A stretch of DNA of 64,000 nucleotides, from assembly GCA_965119715.1 (NCBI GenBank), contig OZ221969.1:992001-1056000 (forward strand), given 5' to 3'. Within the stretch, counting starts at the first letter, position 1. Each line of letters opens with the position of its first letter. The position numbers and the translations under genes are program-made. Below the pieces are notes generated by a model. That model ran no database searches. It worked only from the letters and a program-made list of their open reading frames with translations, and was not told the origin of the DNA. This document shows positions 52,411-62,151 of the stretch, in pieces. Source of the stretch: JASBYZ01 sp029983705 (lineage in GTDB: Bacteria; Actinomycetota; Coriobacteriia; Coriobacteriales; JAEZZM01).

Positions 52411-52881
52411 ATGCTTTACGATATAGAAGCACTCGACAGTGAAGGCAAGAAAATAAAATTAGAAGAATATGCGGGCAAGGTTTTGCTGATTGTAAATACA
52501 GCAACTAAGTGTGGCTTTACTCCTCAATATGAAGGCTTAGAAGCCTTGTATAAAAAATATAAGGATAAAGGCTTTGAAATACTTGATTTTCCATGTAATC
52601 AATTTGGCCATCAAGCTCCAGGGCCTCTAGAAGAAATCAACCAGTTTTGTGCCTTAAAATATGGAACTAGTTTTAAACGATTTGAAAAAATAGATGTTAA
52701 TGGTGAACATACTCACTCTTTATACAAGTATCTCAAAAGCCAAGAAGCAGGCTTGCTTGGAGACAAGATAAAGTGGAACTTTACCAAATTTTTAATTGAT
52801 AGAGAGGGGAATGTGGTAGATAGATTCGCTCCAACTACTAAGCCTGAACAAATCGAAAGTAAGATTGAAGAGTTATTATAA
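52411..52881 (+). CDS. Glutathione peroxidase-family protein
   Basis: A 156-residue thiol peroxidase. The active site NTATKCGFTPQY uses Cys, with Gln and Trp partners in FPCNQFGHQAPG and IKWNFTKFL. It lacks a signal peptide. Bacterial Cys forms usually take electrons from thioredoxin, and glutathione is probably not made here, so thioredoxin is the likely donor. AAAGGAG precedes the ATG. It is a single gene giving peroxide protection to an anaerobe. Confidence 0.9.
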   Translation: MLYDIEALDSEGKKIKLEEYAGKVLLIVNTATKCGFTPQYEGLEALYKKYKDKGFEILDFPCNQFGHQAPGPLEEINQFCALKYGTSFKRFEKIDVNGEHTHSLYKYLKSQEAGLLGDKIKWNFTKFLIDREGNVVDRFAPTTKPEQIESKIEELL

Positions 52882-52911
52882 AAGTAGGCGCCTGTGAAAG
52901 GACGCCTACTT
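52882..52911. terminator. Bidirectional hairpin between convergent genes
   Basis: Perfect 9-bp stem AAGTAGGCG (52882-52890) with CGCCTACTT (52903-52911). On the reverse strand TTTTATAATAA follows, so it works best for the gene at 52946. Confidence 0.7.
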
Positions 52912-52945
52912 CATGTGTGAGTATTCGCTGATACTAAAACTGCAT

Positions 52946-53914
52946 TTAAGCAATAATATTGCCGCGCTCATCATAGGTATAAAAACCTTTGCCGCTTGCT
53001 TTACCTAGTCTGCCTTCTTGAATCATTTTTTCATACATTGCTACGGCTTTGCCTGCTAAGCTTGAAGGGTCATCTGCTCCTGGTTTTGCCTTTGCAAGAT
53101 TGTATGGGGTATAAATGCCAACTACATCTAAAATTTCAAAAGGACCAAGTGGAGCTCCGGTACTTATTTTCCAGGTTTTATCTATATCTTTAAAGTCTGC
53201 AATTTCTCCAACCAAAAGATCTTGTGCTGCATTTAGGAGTGGTACCAATAAAGAATTGAGTATGTAGCCAGGTTGTTCTTTGTTTATAACTACTGGTATC
53301 ATACCAATTTCTTTTGCAAACTTTATAACAGCATCCTTTGTTTCAGGTGCAGTGTTTGGATGAACCATAATCTCGCCAACATTCATACGCCAAATGTTGT
53401 TAGCAAAGTGAAAGTGAAGGTATTTTTCTTCTCGTTTAGTATCTTTTGCAAAAGTCGAAGGAAGCATTGTTGACGAATTGCTTGCAACAATAGTTTTTTC
53501 TGGTAGAAGTGTAGATAGCGTCTTAAAAAATTCATGTTTAACATCTGCTACCTCAGCTACTGCTTCTATAAGAAAGTCTGCATCTGTAACAGCTTTTGCA
53601 AGATCTGTTTCAAAAGAAATATTGTTATAAGCATCTTTTAAAGTGCTTATTAATTGGTCAATTTTTTCTTCGGTAATTGTTGAAAAATCATCAATAAGAC
53701 CTCGGGCATAGTTTGGATGTTCTTTACCAATCTCTTTTTTAGCACCTTCCAGATCAGCGAGGTATGCTTGATAAAATTTTTCAAGCTTTTGCTTTGAGCG
53801 CTCTATGGATTCTTCGCTTCTTAGCCAAAAAGTAACGTGTTTGCCTTTATAGGCAGACTGAAGGCCAATTTGGCTGCCTAATACGCCGCCACCTGCTACA
53901 ACAAGATTTTTCAT
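52946..53914 (-). CDS. 3-hydroxyacyl-CoA dehydrogenase
   Basis: A 322-residue NAD-dependent enzyme that oxidises or reduces 3-hydroxyacyl-CoA. NAD site: LVVAGGGVLGSQIGLQSAYK, with FWLRSEE as the second strand. The catalytic region has ASNSSTMLPSTF, LHFHFANNIWRM and GPFEILDVVG. It stands alone, without thiolase or crotonase neighbours, so its pathway is unclear; butyrate-type or lipid metabolism are options. The second ATG (53914), 6 bp after AGGAG, is used. Confidence 0.87.
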   Translation of the reverse strand: MKNLVVAGGGVLGSQIGLQSAYKGKHVTFWLRSEESIERSKQKLEKFYQAYLADLEGAKKEIGKEHPNYARGLIDDFSTITEEKIDQLISTLKDAYNNISFETDLAKAVTDADFLIEAVAEVADVKHEFFKTLSTLLPEKTIVASNSSTMLPSTFAKDTKREEKYLHFHFANNIWRMNVGEIMVHPNTAPETKDAVIKFAKEIGMIPVVINKEQPGYILNSLLVPLLNAAQDLLVGEIADFKDIDKTWKISTGAPLGPFEILDVVGIYTPYNLAKAKPGADDPSSLAGKAVAMYEKMIQEGRLGKASGKGFYTYDERGNIIA

Positions 53915-54033
53915 ATACATCTCCTTATTTTCTTCTCTCGAAAAGACAAAAATTTATGTACCCTTATTTTTTCAAATTGTAACGATATTCTTTAAAGTTG
54001 GGTTAACAGAGCGGTGAGTAGAAAACTTTAAAA

Positions 54034-54573
54034 CTACAGTTTAAAAAATTCTGCCTGCTTAAACGAAAGCAAAGGAGCTAATAGTGAGAAGGGAAAACTT
54101 TCTATAAGCGTGTTGTATCTTTGGACGTTGCTATTGTATGCGCGCCTTCCAGCAGCAATATTATCTTCTATATCTATTAATGTATCTGCAAGCTGAGTAA
54201 ACGATTCATGCGCCTTTAATTCTGGATATGCTTCAATTTGAGAAATCATTGTGAGCACAAGCTTTGATACTTGCGCGTCGTTTTCAAGTAAAACTGTTTG
54301 CGTGCTGCTATCAATAATCAAATTTCTCAGTTCAGCAAGCTTTTCTAGTGTTTGCGATTCAAATTGTGCATGGGCTTGGCTAATTTTTAGCAAATTAGGA
54401 ATCAAGTCATAGCGCTTCTTTAAGTAAACATCCACAGAAGAAAAACTTTGTGTGACCTTGTTTCCCAAGGTAATTGCCCTATTGTATTGTAAGAGTGTCC
54501 AAGTTACACAGAGGATTAGCAAGAGCACTAGGACAAAACTAATGAGTTCGATGAGCGAATTGAAGACATCCAT
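54034..54573 (-). CDS. LemA family protein
   Basis: A 179-residue protein with one N-terminal helix (FVLVLLLILCVTWTLLQYN) and a LemA coiled-coil body including VDVYLKKRYDLIPNLLKI and SFPFSLLAPLLSFKQAEFF. LemA proteins sit at the membrane with the body on one side; their role is unknown. It follows the DUF3137 gene by 6 bp, a frequent pair. Confidence 0.9.
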   Translation of the reverse strand: MDVFNSLIELISFVLVLLLILCVTWTLLQYNRAITLGNKVTQSFSSVDVYLKKRYDLIPNLLKISQAHAQFESQTLEKLAELRNLIIDSSTQTVLLENDAQVSKLVLTMISQIEAYPELKAHESFTQLADTLIDIEDNIAAGRRAYNSNVQRYNTLIESFPFSLLAPLLSFKQAEFFKL

Positions 54574-54579
54574 AAGACA

Positions 54580-55473
54580 TTATTCTCCAGCTATAATTTC
54601 TATACTTTGTGTGCATGCATTAGTTAATGTATCAATTATCGTTTGGAAGTTTGCTGTATTAATATTACTGGGTATGCAGGTGCGTGCATCTCTATACGGT
54701 GTAAATACATTCATTCCATTTAATTTGATAATCACCTGATTGTTTTTTATTGTGACTGAAGAGAGAGGATGGTTGTTTTTTAGCTCAAGTAAATTGCTTA
54801 CTCGTTTTGGGTCTAAATATTTATATGCTTCAAGTTCATTGTTTGATGTGCATCTAAAGCTTTCGGTAAAATTAGGATCTTCAACAAATATATTTTCCTG
54901 TAAAGATTGAATGTGTGAATCAAGCATATTTTTACTAACTCGTGGAAAAATTTCTAGAGAAAAGTCTGTTGTCATCTCAAAAGATAACGGTCCTTGAATA
55001 GTTAGGCTTTCATTAACACGATATTCGTCAAGTCCAGAATCCTTATCATTTGTGATTCGGTAGTGATGAAAGCTGCCTCTATAGGCAGGATAGTTGGCTA
55101 CAACAAAATCAAAGCCGCACAGTGCATACTTTTCGTACAAGCCACTATTGTCTGTAATTGTTGGATATAGCTCACTAAAGAGTGAGGTAAAAAAATTAGC
55201 TAAGGCCTCTGAATACACCTGGTAGGTTTTATCAGTATAGATACGTTGAGAAATAAAATATCCAAGTAAGTGAATTGCATATATCCCAACAGGAATTAGA
55301 AGCGTAAGATAAGAGCTGTCTCTGAGCGCTTCGTCAGTAATAATTATTATTACTAGCACTGCTATAGCTACTATAAGGAGTTTGAGGAAAAAATTACGTG
55401 CACTATCTGCTCTTTTGATTGAGGCATTCAAGGTTTGTAAGTGCTGAAGTTGGCTTAATGTATCTTTTTTCAT
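54580..55473 (-). CDS. DUF3137-type membrane protein
   Basis: A 297-residue protein with two helices near the N-terminus (about 29-47 and 55-73), followed by a long soluble domain with YPAYRGSFHHYRI and FEMTTDFSLEIFPR. The arrangement and its link with lemA fit the DUF3137 family, whose function is not known. It precedes lemA in the same operon. Confidence 0.7.
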   Translation of the reverse strand: MKKDTLSQLQHLQTLNASIKRADSARNFFLKLLIVAIAVLVIIIITDEALRDSSYLTLLIPVGIYAIHLLGYFISQRIYTDKTYQVYSEALANFFTSLFSELYPTITDNSGLYEKYALCGFDFVVANYPAYRGSFHHYRITNDKDSGLDEYRVNESLTIQGPLSFEMTTDFSLEIFPRVSKNMLDSHIQSLQENIFVEDPNFTESFRCTSNNELEAYKYLDPKRVSNLLELKNNHPLSSVTIKNNQVIIKLNGMNVFTPYRDARTCIPSNINTANFQTIIDTLTNACTQSIEIIAGE

Positions 55474-55616
55474 AAGACAGAATCCTTTGGGTATCTAGTA
55501 TATTTTAGCTGCTAAACACCCGTTCAAGTATGTGCGTTTGCAAACTTTATGTTAAATATTGTCAGAGCAAAGACTTATACTTATGCCGGTAATAAATTTA
55601 ATAGAAAGGATAGAGT

Positions 55617-57086
55617 ATGCCTTGCACCACCTTACTTGTTGGTAAAGACGCTAGTTATGATGGATCTACAATTGTTTCAAGAAGTGAAGACTCACCTTCT
55701 GGACAATTCAATCCAAAAAGATTTATTGTAGTATTACCAGATGATCAGCCTCGTGAATACATTTCCCAACTTTCCAATTGCAAAGTTATTCTTCCAGATA
55801 ATCCCATGAGATACACCGCTTTTCCTGATACCTGCCAGAAAAAAGGTAACTGGTATGCCAGTGGGGTTAATGAAAAAAATGTTGCTATGACGGCAACAGA
55901 AACTATTACCACAAACGCCCTTGTTCAAGCAGCAGATCCTCTGCTTGAAAGTCCTTGTGATGATAAAAAATACGGCGGACTGAGTGAGGAAGATTTTGTC
56001 ACTATTGTGCTGCCATACATTAGCTCTGCTAAAGAAGGTGTCATACGCCTCGGTCAGCTTTTGGAAGAGCATGGTACCTATGAATCAAACGGTATTGCCT
56101 TTCAAGATGAAGATGAAATTTGGTGGCTTGAAACTATTGGGGGTCATCACTGGATTGCAAGACGTGTTCCTGATGGTGCATATGTAGTTATGCCTAACCA
56201 ATTAGGTATAAACTACTTTGATTTTGATGATGCCTTTGGTGAGCAAGAAAACTTTATGTGCTCAAGTGACCTGCGTGAGTGGACGCTTGATAACTTTATG
56301 GCAAAAGATTTGGGTGAGGGATTTAATCCACGACTCGCATATGGTTCTCATAGCGCTGCAGATCATGTATATAATACGCCTCGTGCTTGGTATATGCTCA
56401 GATATTTCAATCCTCGCTCATTTAAGTGGGATGGCATTGATGCAGATTACAAGCCAGAGTCAGACGATTTACCTTGGTGCTGTGAGCCTGAGCATCCTAT
56501 AACTATAGAAGATATGAAAGCGGTGCTTTCAAGCCACTATGAGGGAACAGATTTTGATTGTTATTCAAAACATTCAGATCCGCAGTTAAAAGGCATGTAT
56601 AGGCCAATTGGTATTAGCAGACAAAATGTAACGCACTTTACTCAAATTAGACCGTATATGCCAGAGGAAATTAAAAGTATACAGTGGATGGCCTTTGGTT
56701 CAAATGCATTTAATGCAGTAGCTCCATTTTATGTAAATATAAGTAAAACGCCAGATTATCTTGCAAACCCATCAAAGAAGCCAACTACCAATAGTTTGTA
56801 TTGGACGAGCAGAATTATAGCGGCCTTATCAGATGCTCACTTTAATAAAACTTCAGCACATATTGAAAGATATCAAAATAAAGTAATGTATAAGTGTAGT
56901 GAGCTTATACATAAGTTTGATGAGCAGGTTATCTTGGATGGAATAAAAGATGTAGTGCCATTTTTAGAGCAGGCAAACCAAGAGATATCAGATTATTTAG
57001 AAGAAAAAACCATTGAGTGTTTAGATGAGGTGCTCTATAGCGCAAGCTGTGAAATGAAAAACGGTTTTGCGCGCAGTGATAATTAA
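55617..57086 (+). CDS. Dipeptidase, peptidase family C69
   Basis: A 489-residue Ntn-hydrolase. The nucleophile Cys is third in MPCTTLLVGKDASYDG, followed by SRSEDS. The body has NEKNVAMTATETI, EIWWLETIGGHHWIARRVPD and NQLGI, all known from the PepD/C69 dipeptidases. In this family a few N-terminal residues are removed to expose Cys. No signal peptide, so it cleaves imported dipeptides. It has its own promoter region and a bidirectional terminator. Confidence 0.9.
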   Translation: MPCTTLLVGKDASYDGSTIVSRSEDSPSGQFNPKRFIVVLPDDQPREYISQLSNCKVILPDNPMRYTAFPDTCQKKGNWYASGVNEKNVAMTATETITTNALVQAADPLLESPCDDKKYGGLSEEDFVTIVLPYISSAKEGVIRLGQLLEEHGTYESNGIAFQDEDEIWWLETIGGHHWIARRVPDGAYVVMPNQLGINYFDFDDAFGEQENFMCSSDLREWTLDNFMAKDLGEGFNPRLAYGSHSAADHVYNTPRAWYMLRYFNPRSFKWDGIDADYKPESDDLPWCCEPEHPITIEDMKAVLSSHYEGTDFDCYSKHSDPQLKGMYRPIGISRQNVTHFTQIRPYMPEEIKSIQWMAFGSNAFNAVAPFYVNISKTPDYLANPSKKPTTNSLYWTSRIIAALSDAHFNKTSAHIERYQNKVMYKCSELIHKFDEQVILDGIKDVVPFLEQANQEISDYLEEKTIECLDEVLYSASCEMKNGFARSDN

Positions 57087-57102
57087 AGTTTCATATAACT
57101 CT

Positions 57103-57136
57103 TAGGCAGATAGACCGTTTTAGGTTTATCTGCCTA
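57103..57136. terminator. Bidirectional hairpin after the dipeptidase gene
   Basis: TAGGCAGATA (57103-57112) with TATCTGCCTA (57127-57136), plus inner ACC/GGT pairs. It overlaps the last codons of the LuxR-type gene on the other strand. Confidence 0.65.
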
Positions 57137-58558
57137 TGTTACTGGGTTAAACTTTGCTAATAATTCTTCTTTTGAAGACACTCCAACTTTTTGATAAATA
57201 TTTGATAAGTGCGCTTTAGCAGTACCCTTTGCAATAACTAAAATTGTTTGTATCTCATTAATAGACTTTCCTTTAATGAGAAGTTCAAAAACCTCTGTTT
57301 GCCGAGGGGTTAGCTGATAGGTTTCACTAGCATCATCTACCAAGGCAGCAATTCTAGCTCGTTCGAGCATATGCGGGTCTGTAATTACCTTTTTACTTGA
57401 AATAAGACCCCAGTCATCCTTTTTTGCCTGCTGGTTTATTACTAAATACGAAAATGCTATAAGTAAAATAGTGACAATAATAGGGTTTATGGTTTGAAAG
57501 GTTTGGTTTATCGTAGAATTTGTTAAAACTAATTCAGAAAAATACCTTGATCCAACCATTGTAAGGGCTCTAATTCCTCGTTCAATACCAAAGAGCCAAA
57601 GGGCAGATACACCGTATCTATATGCAATATTTGCAAAAATAAGCATGATGAAAATATTAAAAGCATTGAAGCTGATGTTTAAAAATATGTTTGAAAAATA
57701 GAAATCAGAGCTAAAAAATGATCCAACTATTGCAATTACGGCAATACCTGGAAGTACATATCGTAAAAATTTTAAAGATGCGTGGGTGTCAGGTAAAATC
57801 ACTAACATGAGTATGACAAATGAGCAGATGAGTAGCAGGCCCAAAGATGACATTGGCCCTATATTTTGATACATCGCTTGTTCACGTAAGCCATAGGCAA
57901 AGGCAAAAAGCATCATCATGAGTACCGGTTTCCAAGGAAAAGGAAAACTTTCGTAGCGCTCAGGCGGTAAATCGTCAGAAGCAATGTTTGTAAATGATTT
58001 ATATACCATTGTAATGGAAACAAGCGGTAAAAGAATGGTAAATATTACCTGACCCAAAAAGCTCAACAATATAAGGCTATGTACCAGTGCATATCCAAGT
58101 AAAAAGGAAAGTGTATAGGCAATAGCCACTTTGAGCGGGGGAAGTGTTGAAAACAACTCTGCCCATAAGAGTATTAATAGGGCGGTACTAAAGCCGCCAC
58201 CAATATTTGAAAGCACATCAACGATTACTAGTTGGCTGCTACTGTAATCAATATATAAAATCGAAAGCTTTAAGATGCTAGATATAAGCGCGCAAAGCGT
58301 ACAAAGTACATAGGCATATTTTTTCTTAAACAGAGGCGAGAGCATTTTTGCTAATGCCGCACAAATGAGCAAGGTAAGAGCCATGCTTATATCGTGCACA
58401 TTAAAACCTTCGACTGCGCTTGTTGCAAAATCAAAATGCGGGGATATAAAAAGAATCTCTATCCAGGCTCGGTAGAGTCCTGTTCCCAATAAAATAAATG
58501 GTATTGCAAGCATAAAGGTAAGATTTTGCTTGATGTTATTTATAACAGTTTCGAACAC
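57134..58558 (-). CDS. Membrane-bound LuxR-family transcriptional regulator
   Basis: A 474-residue regulator with about 12 membrane helices (residues about 10-375) and a C-terminal LuxR helix-turn-helix: YQLTPRQTEVFELLIKGKS, IAKGTAKAHLSNIYQKVGV. Such 12-helix LuxR proteins are abundant in Eggerthellales and often sit beside reductase genes that they are thought to control. Here it is divergent from the FAD reductase gene, with an inverted repeat between them. GTG start with a poor ribosome site, so the exact N-terminus is uncertain. Confidence 0.88.
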   Translation of the reverse strand: MFETVINNIKQNLTFMLAIPFILLGTGLYRAWIEILFISPHFDFATSAVEGFNVHDISMALTLLICAALAKMLSPLFKKKYAYVLCTLCALISSILKLSILYIDYSSSQLVIVDVLSNIGGGFSTALLILLWAELFSTLPPLKVAIAYTLSFLLGYALVHSLILLSFLGQVIFTILLPLVSITMVYKSFTNIASDDLPPERYESFPFPWKPVLMMMLFAFAYGLREQAMYQNIGPMSSLGLLLICSFVILMLVILPDTHASLKFLRYVLPGIAVIAIVGSFFSSDFYFSNIFLNISFNAFNIFIMLIFANIAYRYGVSALWLFGIERGIRALTMVGSRYFSELVLTNSTINQTFQTINPIIVTILLIAFSYLVINQQAKKDDWGLISSKKVITDPHMLERARIAALVDDASETYQLTPRQTEVFELLIKGKSINEIQTILVIAKGTAKAHLSNIYQKVGVSSKEELLAKFNPVT

Positions 58559-58576
58559 TATTTTTACCGTTACCTG

Positions 58577-58610
58577 GGAGGATTAGATATAAACCTAAAA
58601 ATAATCCTCC
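58577..58610. promoter_or_regulatory. Inverted repeat between the LuxR-type and FAD reductase genes
   Basis: GGAGGATTA (58577-58585) and TAATCCTCC (58602-58610) are perfect 9-bp arms separated by 16 bp. The place in a divergent promoter region suggests an operator, perhaps for the LuxR-type regulator. No T-run follows on either strand. Confidence 0.5.
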
Positions 58611-58721
58611 TTGATTATCTTTTAAACCATATTTTAATCTAAGGTTTTGAACTGTGGATGAGCTTTTATAGATTCAACAAAATAAAAAGCTCAATGAGAT
58701 ACTAATTGAAGGAGGATGTTT

Positions 58722-60557
58722 ATGGCAGAGCATGCTAAACCAGGCCTAAGTAGACGTAAGTTTTTAGCTGGGGCAGGCATTGCAGCAGGAGCTGCTGCGT
58801 TTTCTTTAAGCGGATGCAATGCGAGCGATTCAGAAAAATCAGCACCAGCAGAAAAAAGTTCAGATAAGGCCAAAGATGTACAAACTGATAAAGATGCTGA
58901 AAAAGCTAAAAAGTTCGCAGATTTTGCAGCACCAATTGATCCGGTTGCAAAGCCAGCTTCTTGGGATGGCGAATATGATGCTATCGTAGTTGGTTCTGGT
59001 GGCGGTGGTTGTAATGCTGCACTCAGACTTTCTGAAAATGGAATGAAAGTGTTGATGATTGAGCGCTTGAGTGAGTTTGGTGGCATATCTAAACACTCTT
59101 CAATGTTTTCAAATGTTGGTGGACACAAAATAGCAGAAGCAAATAAATGGGCGTTTCCTGAGTATCCTTATAATGTCGATAAAATTGTAGAATGTTTTTA
59201 CAATGCGCAGCAAATGAGCGGGGATCCAGAACTTTTGCGCGCTATGGCAATTGAAGGCCCAAAGTGTATTGACTGGATGATAGATACGGTTGGCTGTAAA
59301 TGGGTTCCATCAAATCCATCACCAAGCGGAGCTATGCTCTTAGTTTGGGAAGGTCAGAAGACTAAAACCAATGGCGTAAATGTAAACTTTGAAACCTTTA
59401 GATATTTAAGAGAAAAAGTAGAAGAAGCAGGTGTTGAACTAAAACTTAAGACCAAAGTTTTAACACTTGTTTCTGAAAACAATGAGATCTTAGGTGTTAA
59501 GGTTGAAGAAGAAGGTGCAGAAAAGTTCTATGGCGCTAAATACACCATTTTAACTGCTGGTGGTATGGAAACCAATCGTGCAATGATGGAGACATATAAT
59601 CCACTTGTAACAAAGGGTATTGCAAACATTGCAACTCCTCCATATGGTACAGGAGAGTGCATCAGAATGGGTATGGGCGTTGGAGCAACCTTATCTGGTA
59701 TGGATTCAACGGGCGCCTTTGAAGGTGGCATTTGGTGGAAAGAGTATGAACCATATGACACTATGATGGACACCAGAATTAATAAAGATGGTAATCAAGC
59801 GGTTAGGCAGCCTTGGCTCAGGATTAATAAACTTGGTGAGCGCGTACCATATATCTCAGTTACCTCTCGCGCATATCCATATGTTCATGATCAACCAATT
59901 TCTTCTGAAGGTTTATGTGAAACCGGAAACATTGAGATGAGTCAACCTGACGGAAAAACTTTTGTGGTATTTGATAATAAATATGATGAGCTGTTATCAC
60001 AAAATTATTTCCAACAGGCAATTTGTCGTGTTGCAGGTACCGTAGCATCAGATGACCCCTACATTGATAGAGTTCCAGAGGAGTTAAGGGACTGGAGAAC
60101 TGGTTTTAACGATATGGTAGAGAAAGGCGCAATTAAGAAGTGCGATACCATAGAAGAGTTGGAAAAAGCTTTAGGGCTTGAAGAGGGCGTATTAACTTCA
60201 AACGTTGAAAAATGGAACGAAGCATGTGATAAGGGCGAAGACTACGTTAACAACTACAAATATAAACCGGAATGGTTAATTAAGCTTGATACCCCACCTT
60301 ATTTTGGCGCTGCTGTTGGCGGCCATGTATTTGGTTCTAAGTGCGGACTTACGGTTAACCCAAACATGCAAGTAATCAATGAGCATGGTAAAGCAATCAA
60401 GGGACTTTATGCTGGATGGCATACCGCAGGAGGATCTGCTGGAGAAGGTAACTTTGCAGCAAGACCATTAACGGGAATGTATGCAGACATTGGACTTTCC
60501 TTTGTTGGTGGCTATATGTGCGCTGAAGGTGTCTTAAAAGAAGAAAAAGGCGCTTAA
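58722..60557 (+). CDS. Tat-exported FAD-dependent reductase (fumarate-reductase-like)
   Basis: A 611-residue flavoprotein. A twin-arginine signal SRRKFLAGAG precedes a lipobox-like LSGC, then an Ala/Lys/Asp-rich linker. The FAD site is YDAIVVGSGGGGCNAALRL, followed by ERLSEFGGISKHS. The C-terminus has GLYAGWHTAGGSAGEGNF. This is the FAD_binding_2 domain of soluble fumarate, urocanate or related reductases, but I see no FMN-binding or haem domain, so its electron donor is open. The start is ATG 58722, six bases after GGAGG. Divergent to the LuxR-type gene. The substrate is unknown. Confidence 0.85.
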   Translation: MAEHAKPGLSRRKFLAGAGIAAGAAAFSLSGCNASDSEKSAPAEKSSDKAKDVQTDKDAEKAKKFADFAAPIDPVAKPASWDGEYDAIVVGSGGGGCNAALRLSENGMKVLMIERLSEFGGISKHSSMFSNVGGHKIAEANKWAFPEYPYNVDKIVECFYNAQQMSGDPELLRAMAIEGPKCIDWMIDTVGCKWVPSNPSPSGAMLLVWEGQKTKTNGVNVNFETFRYLREKVEEAGVELKLKTKVLTLVSENNEILGVKVEEEGAEKFYGAKYTILTAGGMETNRAMMETYNPLVTKGIANIATPPYGTGECIRMGMGVGATLSGMDSTGAFEGGIWWKEYEPYDTMMDTRINKDGNQAVRQPWLRINKLGERVPYISVTSRAYPYVHDQPISSEGLCETGNIEMSQPDGKTFVVFDNKYDELLSQNYFQQAICRVAGTVASDDPYIDRVPEELRDWRTGFNDMVEKGAIKKCDTIEELEKALGLEEGVLTSNVEKWNEACDKGEDYVNNYKYKPEWLIKLDTPPYFGAAVGGHVFGSKCGLTVNPNMQVINEHGKAIKGLYAGWHTAGGSAGEGNFAARPLTGMYADIGLSFVGGYMCAEGVLKEEKGA

Positions 60558-60577
60558 AAAAGTCAATTAAATTAATT

Positions 60578-60611
60578 AAGAGGTGGTGCTCAAATTTGGG
60601 CACCACCTCTT
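60578..60611. terminator. Bidirectional terminator
   Basis: Perfect 12-bp stem AAGAGGTGGTGC (60578-60589) with GCACCACCTCTT (60600-60611), between convergent genes. Confidence 0.8.
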
Positions 60612-60628
60612 TGCGTTCACAGTGAATT

Positions 60629-61987
60629 TTAAAATTGTTGCTCTAGAGTTTTACGTACATATTTCTTCATGCGTGAAGATTCAATCCAGCGCTGCTGTAC
60701 CATGCTCAAACCGCCCAAAGCATTCCAACAAAGGGCATAAGACATTTTTTTACCAAAGTCAGCAGGCCACGCAGATAATTGGATGCCCTTTGTTTCTCCA
60801 ACTGAGTATCCATATCCAATTGAAACCATCTGCCCAACAATGTTCCCAGAATACACACGATGTTTCCGTCCTTGGATATCTGCCAATATATTATTTGCAG
60901 CAGTTTCTCCCATATGTAGCGCATGTTGTGCAAGCATAGGAAGTGGGTTTTGAGAATTATCAGGAACAAATGCAGCAACATCACCAATGGCATAGATGTT
61001 AGAAAAGCCTTCAACTAAAAGATCGTGCTCAACCTTGATTCTGTCTTTAAGCATTGGCAGATGTAAGTTAGAAACCCATGGTTCCACTCTTGCTCCGCCT
61101 GCAAAAAGACAGAGTCCTCTTGGGATGCGCGTATTGTTATCTAGATATACAAATTCCTCTGTGAGCTTAGAAACTCTAAGGCCTAGTTTAAGTGTCACAC
61201 CTAATTGCTCTAGGCGTTTATCTGCTTTAATCCTAGATTTTTCAGGAAGTTGTTTTAATACATGGGTGCCGCTGTCTATAAGAGAAATACTAATTTCTTT
61301 TTGAGAAAGTCCCATGCGTTTAGCACGTGATCTAACTGACTGAGCAAGTGGTCCGCAGATCTCTACTCCGGTAGCTCCACCACCAATAATTACAAAGGTT
61401 AAAAGCTCTTTACGTTTAGTTGCGTTTGGCTCTTCAATAGCCATGCGAAGCCTGTTTTCAACTAAGCGTTTGTAGTGCTTAATGTCTTTAACCCACCAAA
61501 TCTTTGTTGCGTACTCATCAAGTCCTTCAACTGGAGGATTAGAAGAATTGGCACCAACCGCCATAACCAAGGTGTCGTATTCAAGCTGGGTAACTTCACG
61601 CTTTGGAAGCTCAGTAATTAAGCAGGCTCCGTCATCACCTTTAAGGTATTCGCAGGTAGCAGCATATGGAGTTAAGAGCATAGTAATCTCTTGAGCTTCC
61701 GTATCAAGCGCTGTCATTTCTGCTTGAACAAGTCTCACATTTCTATTTTTGAAAAGAGGAGGGAGCCATATTCTACAAAAGTCATGGTCTGCGCTGTAGG
61801 GAACTACGGTATCCATTTCCATTTTAGTTTCCATGCTTGGCTCTTTACTTACCACAATAATTTCTAAATCTTCATTGTCGTGGTGATCAGCAAGGATCAT
61901 AGCTGCGGTAACGCCACCATAACCTCCGCCTACTACAACAATTCGGTGCGGCTTTTTATTAGGTTCAACATCCATTGTATTGCTCAT
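60629..61987 (-). CDS. NAD(P)/FAD-dependent oxidoreductase, NDH-2-like
   Basis: A 452-residue membrane-associated dehydrogenase. Two dinucleotide sites are clear: FAD in IVVVGGGYGGVTAAMIL and NADH in FVIIGGGATGVEICGPLA. YAIGDVAAFVPD closes the FAD site. A C-terminal segment (about 410-452) with WIESSRMKKYVRKTL probably touches the membrane. It should pass electrons from NADH to menaquinone without pumping protons and could thus feed the reductases nearby. GGAGATTTACC precedes the ATG. Divergent to the last molybdoenzyme. Confidence 0.87.
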   Translation of the reverse strand: MSNTMDVEPNKKPHRIVVVGGGYGGVTAAMILADHHDNEDLEIIVVSKEPSMETKMEMDTVVPYSADHDFCRIWLPPLFKNRNVRLVQAEMTALDTEAQEITMLLTPYAATCEYLKGDDGACLITELPKREVTQLEYDTLVMAVGANSSNPPVEGLDEYATKIWWVKDIKHYKRLVENRLRMAIEEPNATKRKELLTFVIIGGGATGVEICGPLAQSVRSRAKRMGLSQKEISISLIDSGTHVLKQLPEKSRIKADKRLEQLGVTLKLGLRVSKLTEEFVYLDNNTRIPRGLCLFAGGARVEPWVSNLHLPMLKDRIKVEHDLLVEGFSNIYAIGDVAAFVPDNSQNPLPMLAQHALHMGETAANNILADIQGRKHRVYSGNIVGQMVSIGYGYSVGETKGIQLSAWPADFGKKMSYALCWNALGGLSMVQQRWIESSRMKKYVRKTLEQQF

Positions 61988-62062
61988 GGTAAATCTCCTA
62001 TATATTCCACATATTTTGTGGGTTATAGTCTATAGGCCTAATATCCCCCAAACTAGTAGGAA

Positions 62063-62079
62063 TTAGTAATTATTACTAA
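62063..62079. promoter_or_regulatory. 17-bp palindrome in the divergent region
   Basis: TTAGTAAT-T-ATTACTAA, a perfect palindrome 76 bp upstream of the NDH-2-like start codon, is a candidate operator for either flanking gene. Confidence 0.4.
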
Positions 62080-62151
62080 AAAAGATTAATTAAAATCATT
62101 CTCAATTTAATTAGTTGTAACTATCGAAAACTTATATTTATACATTTAATG

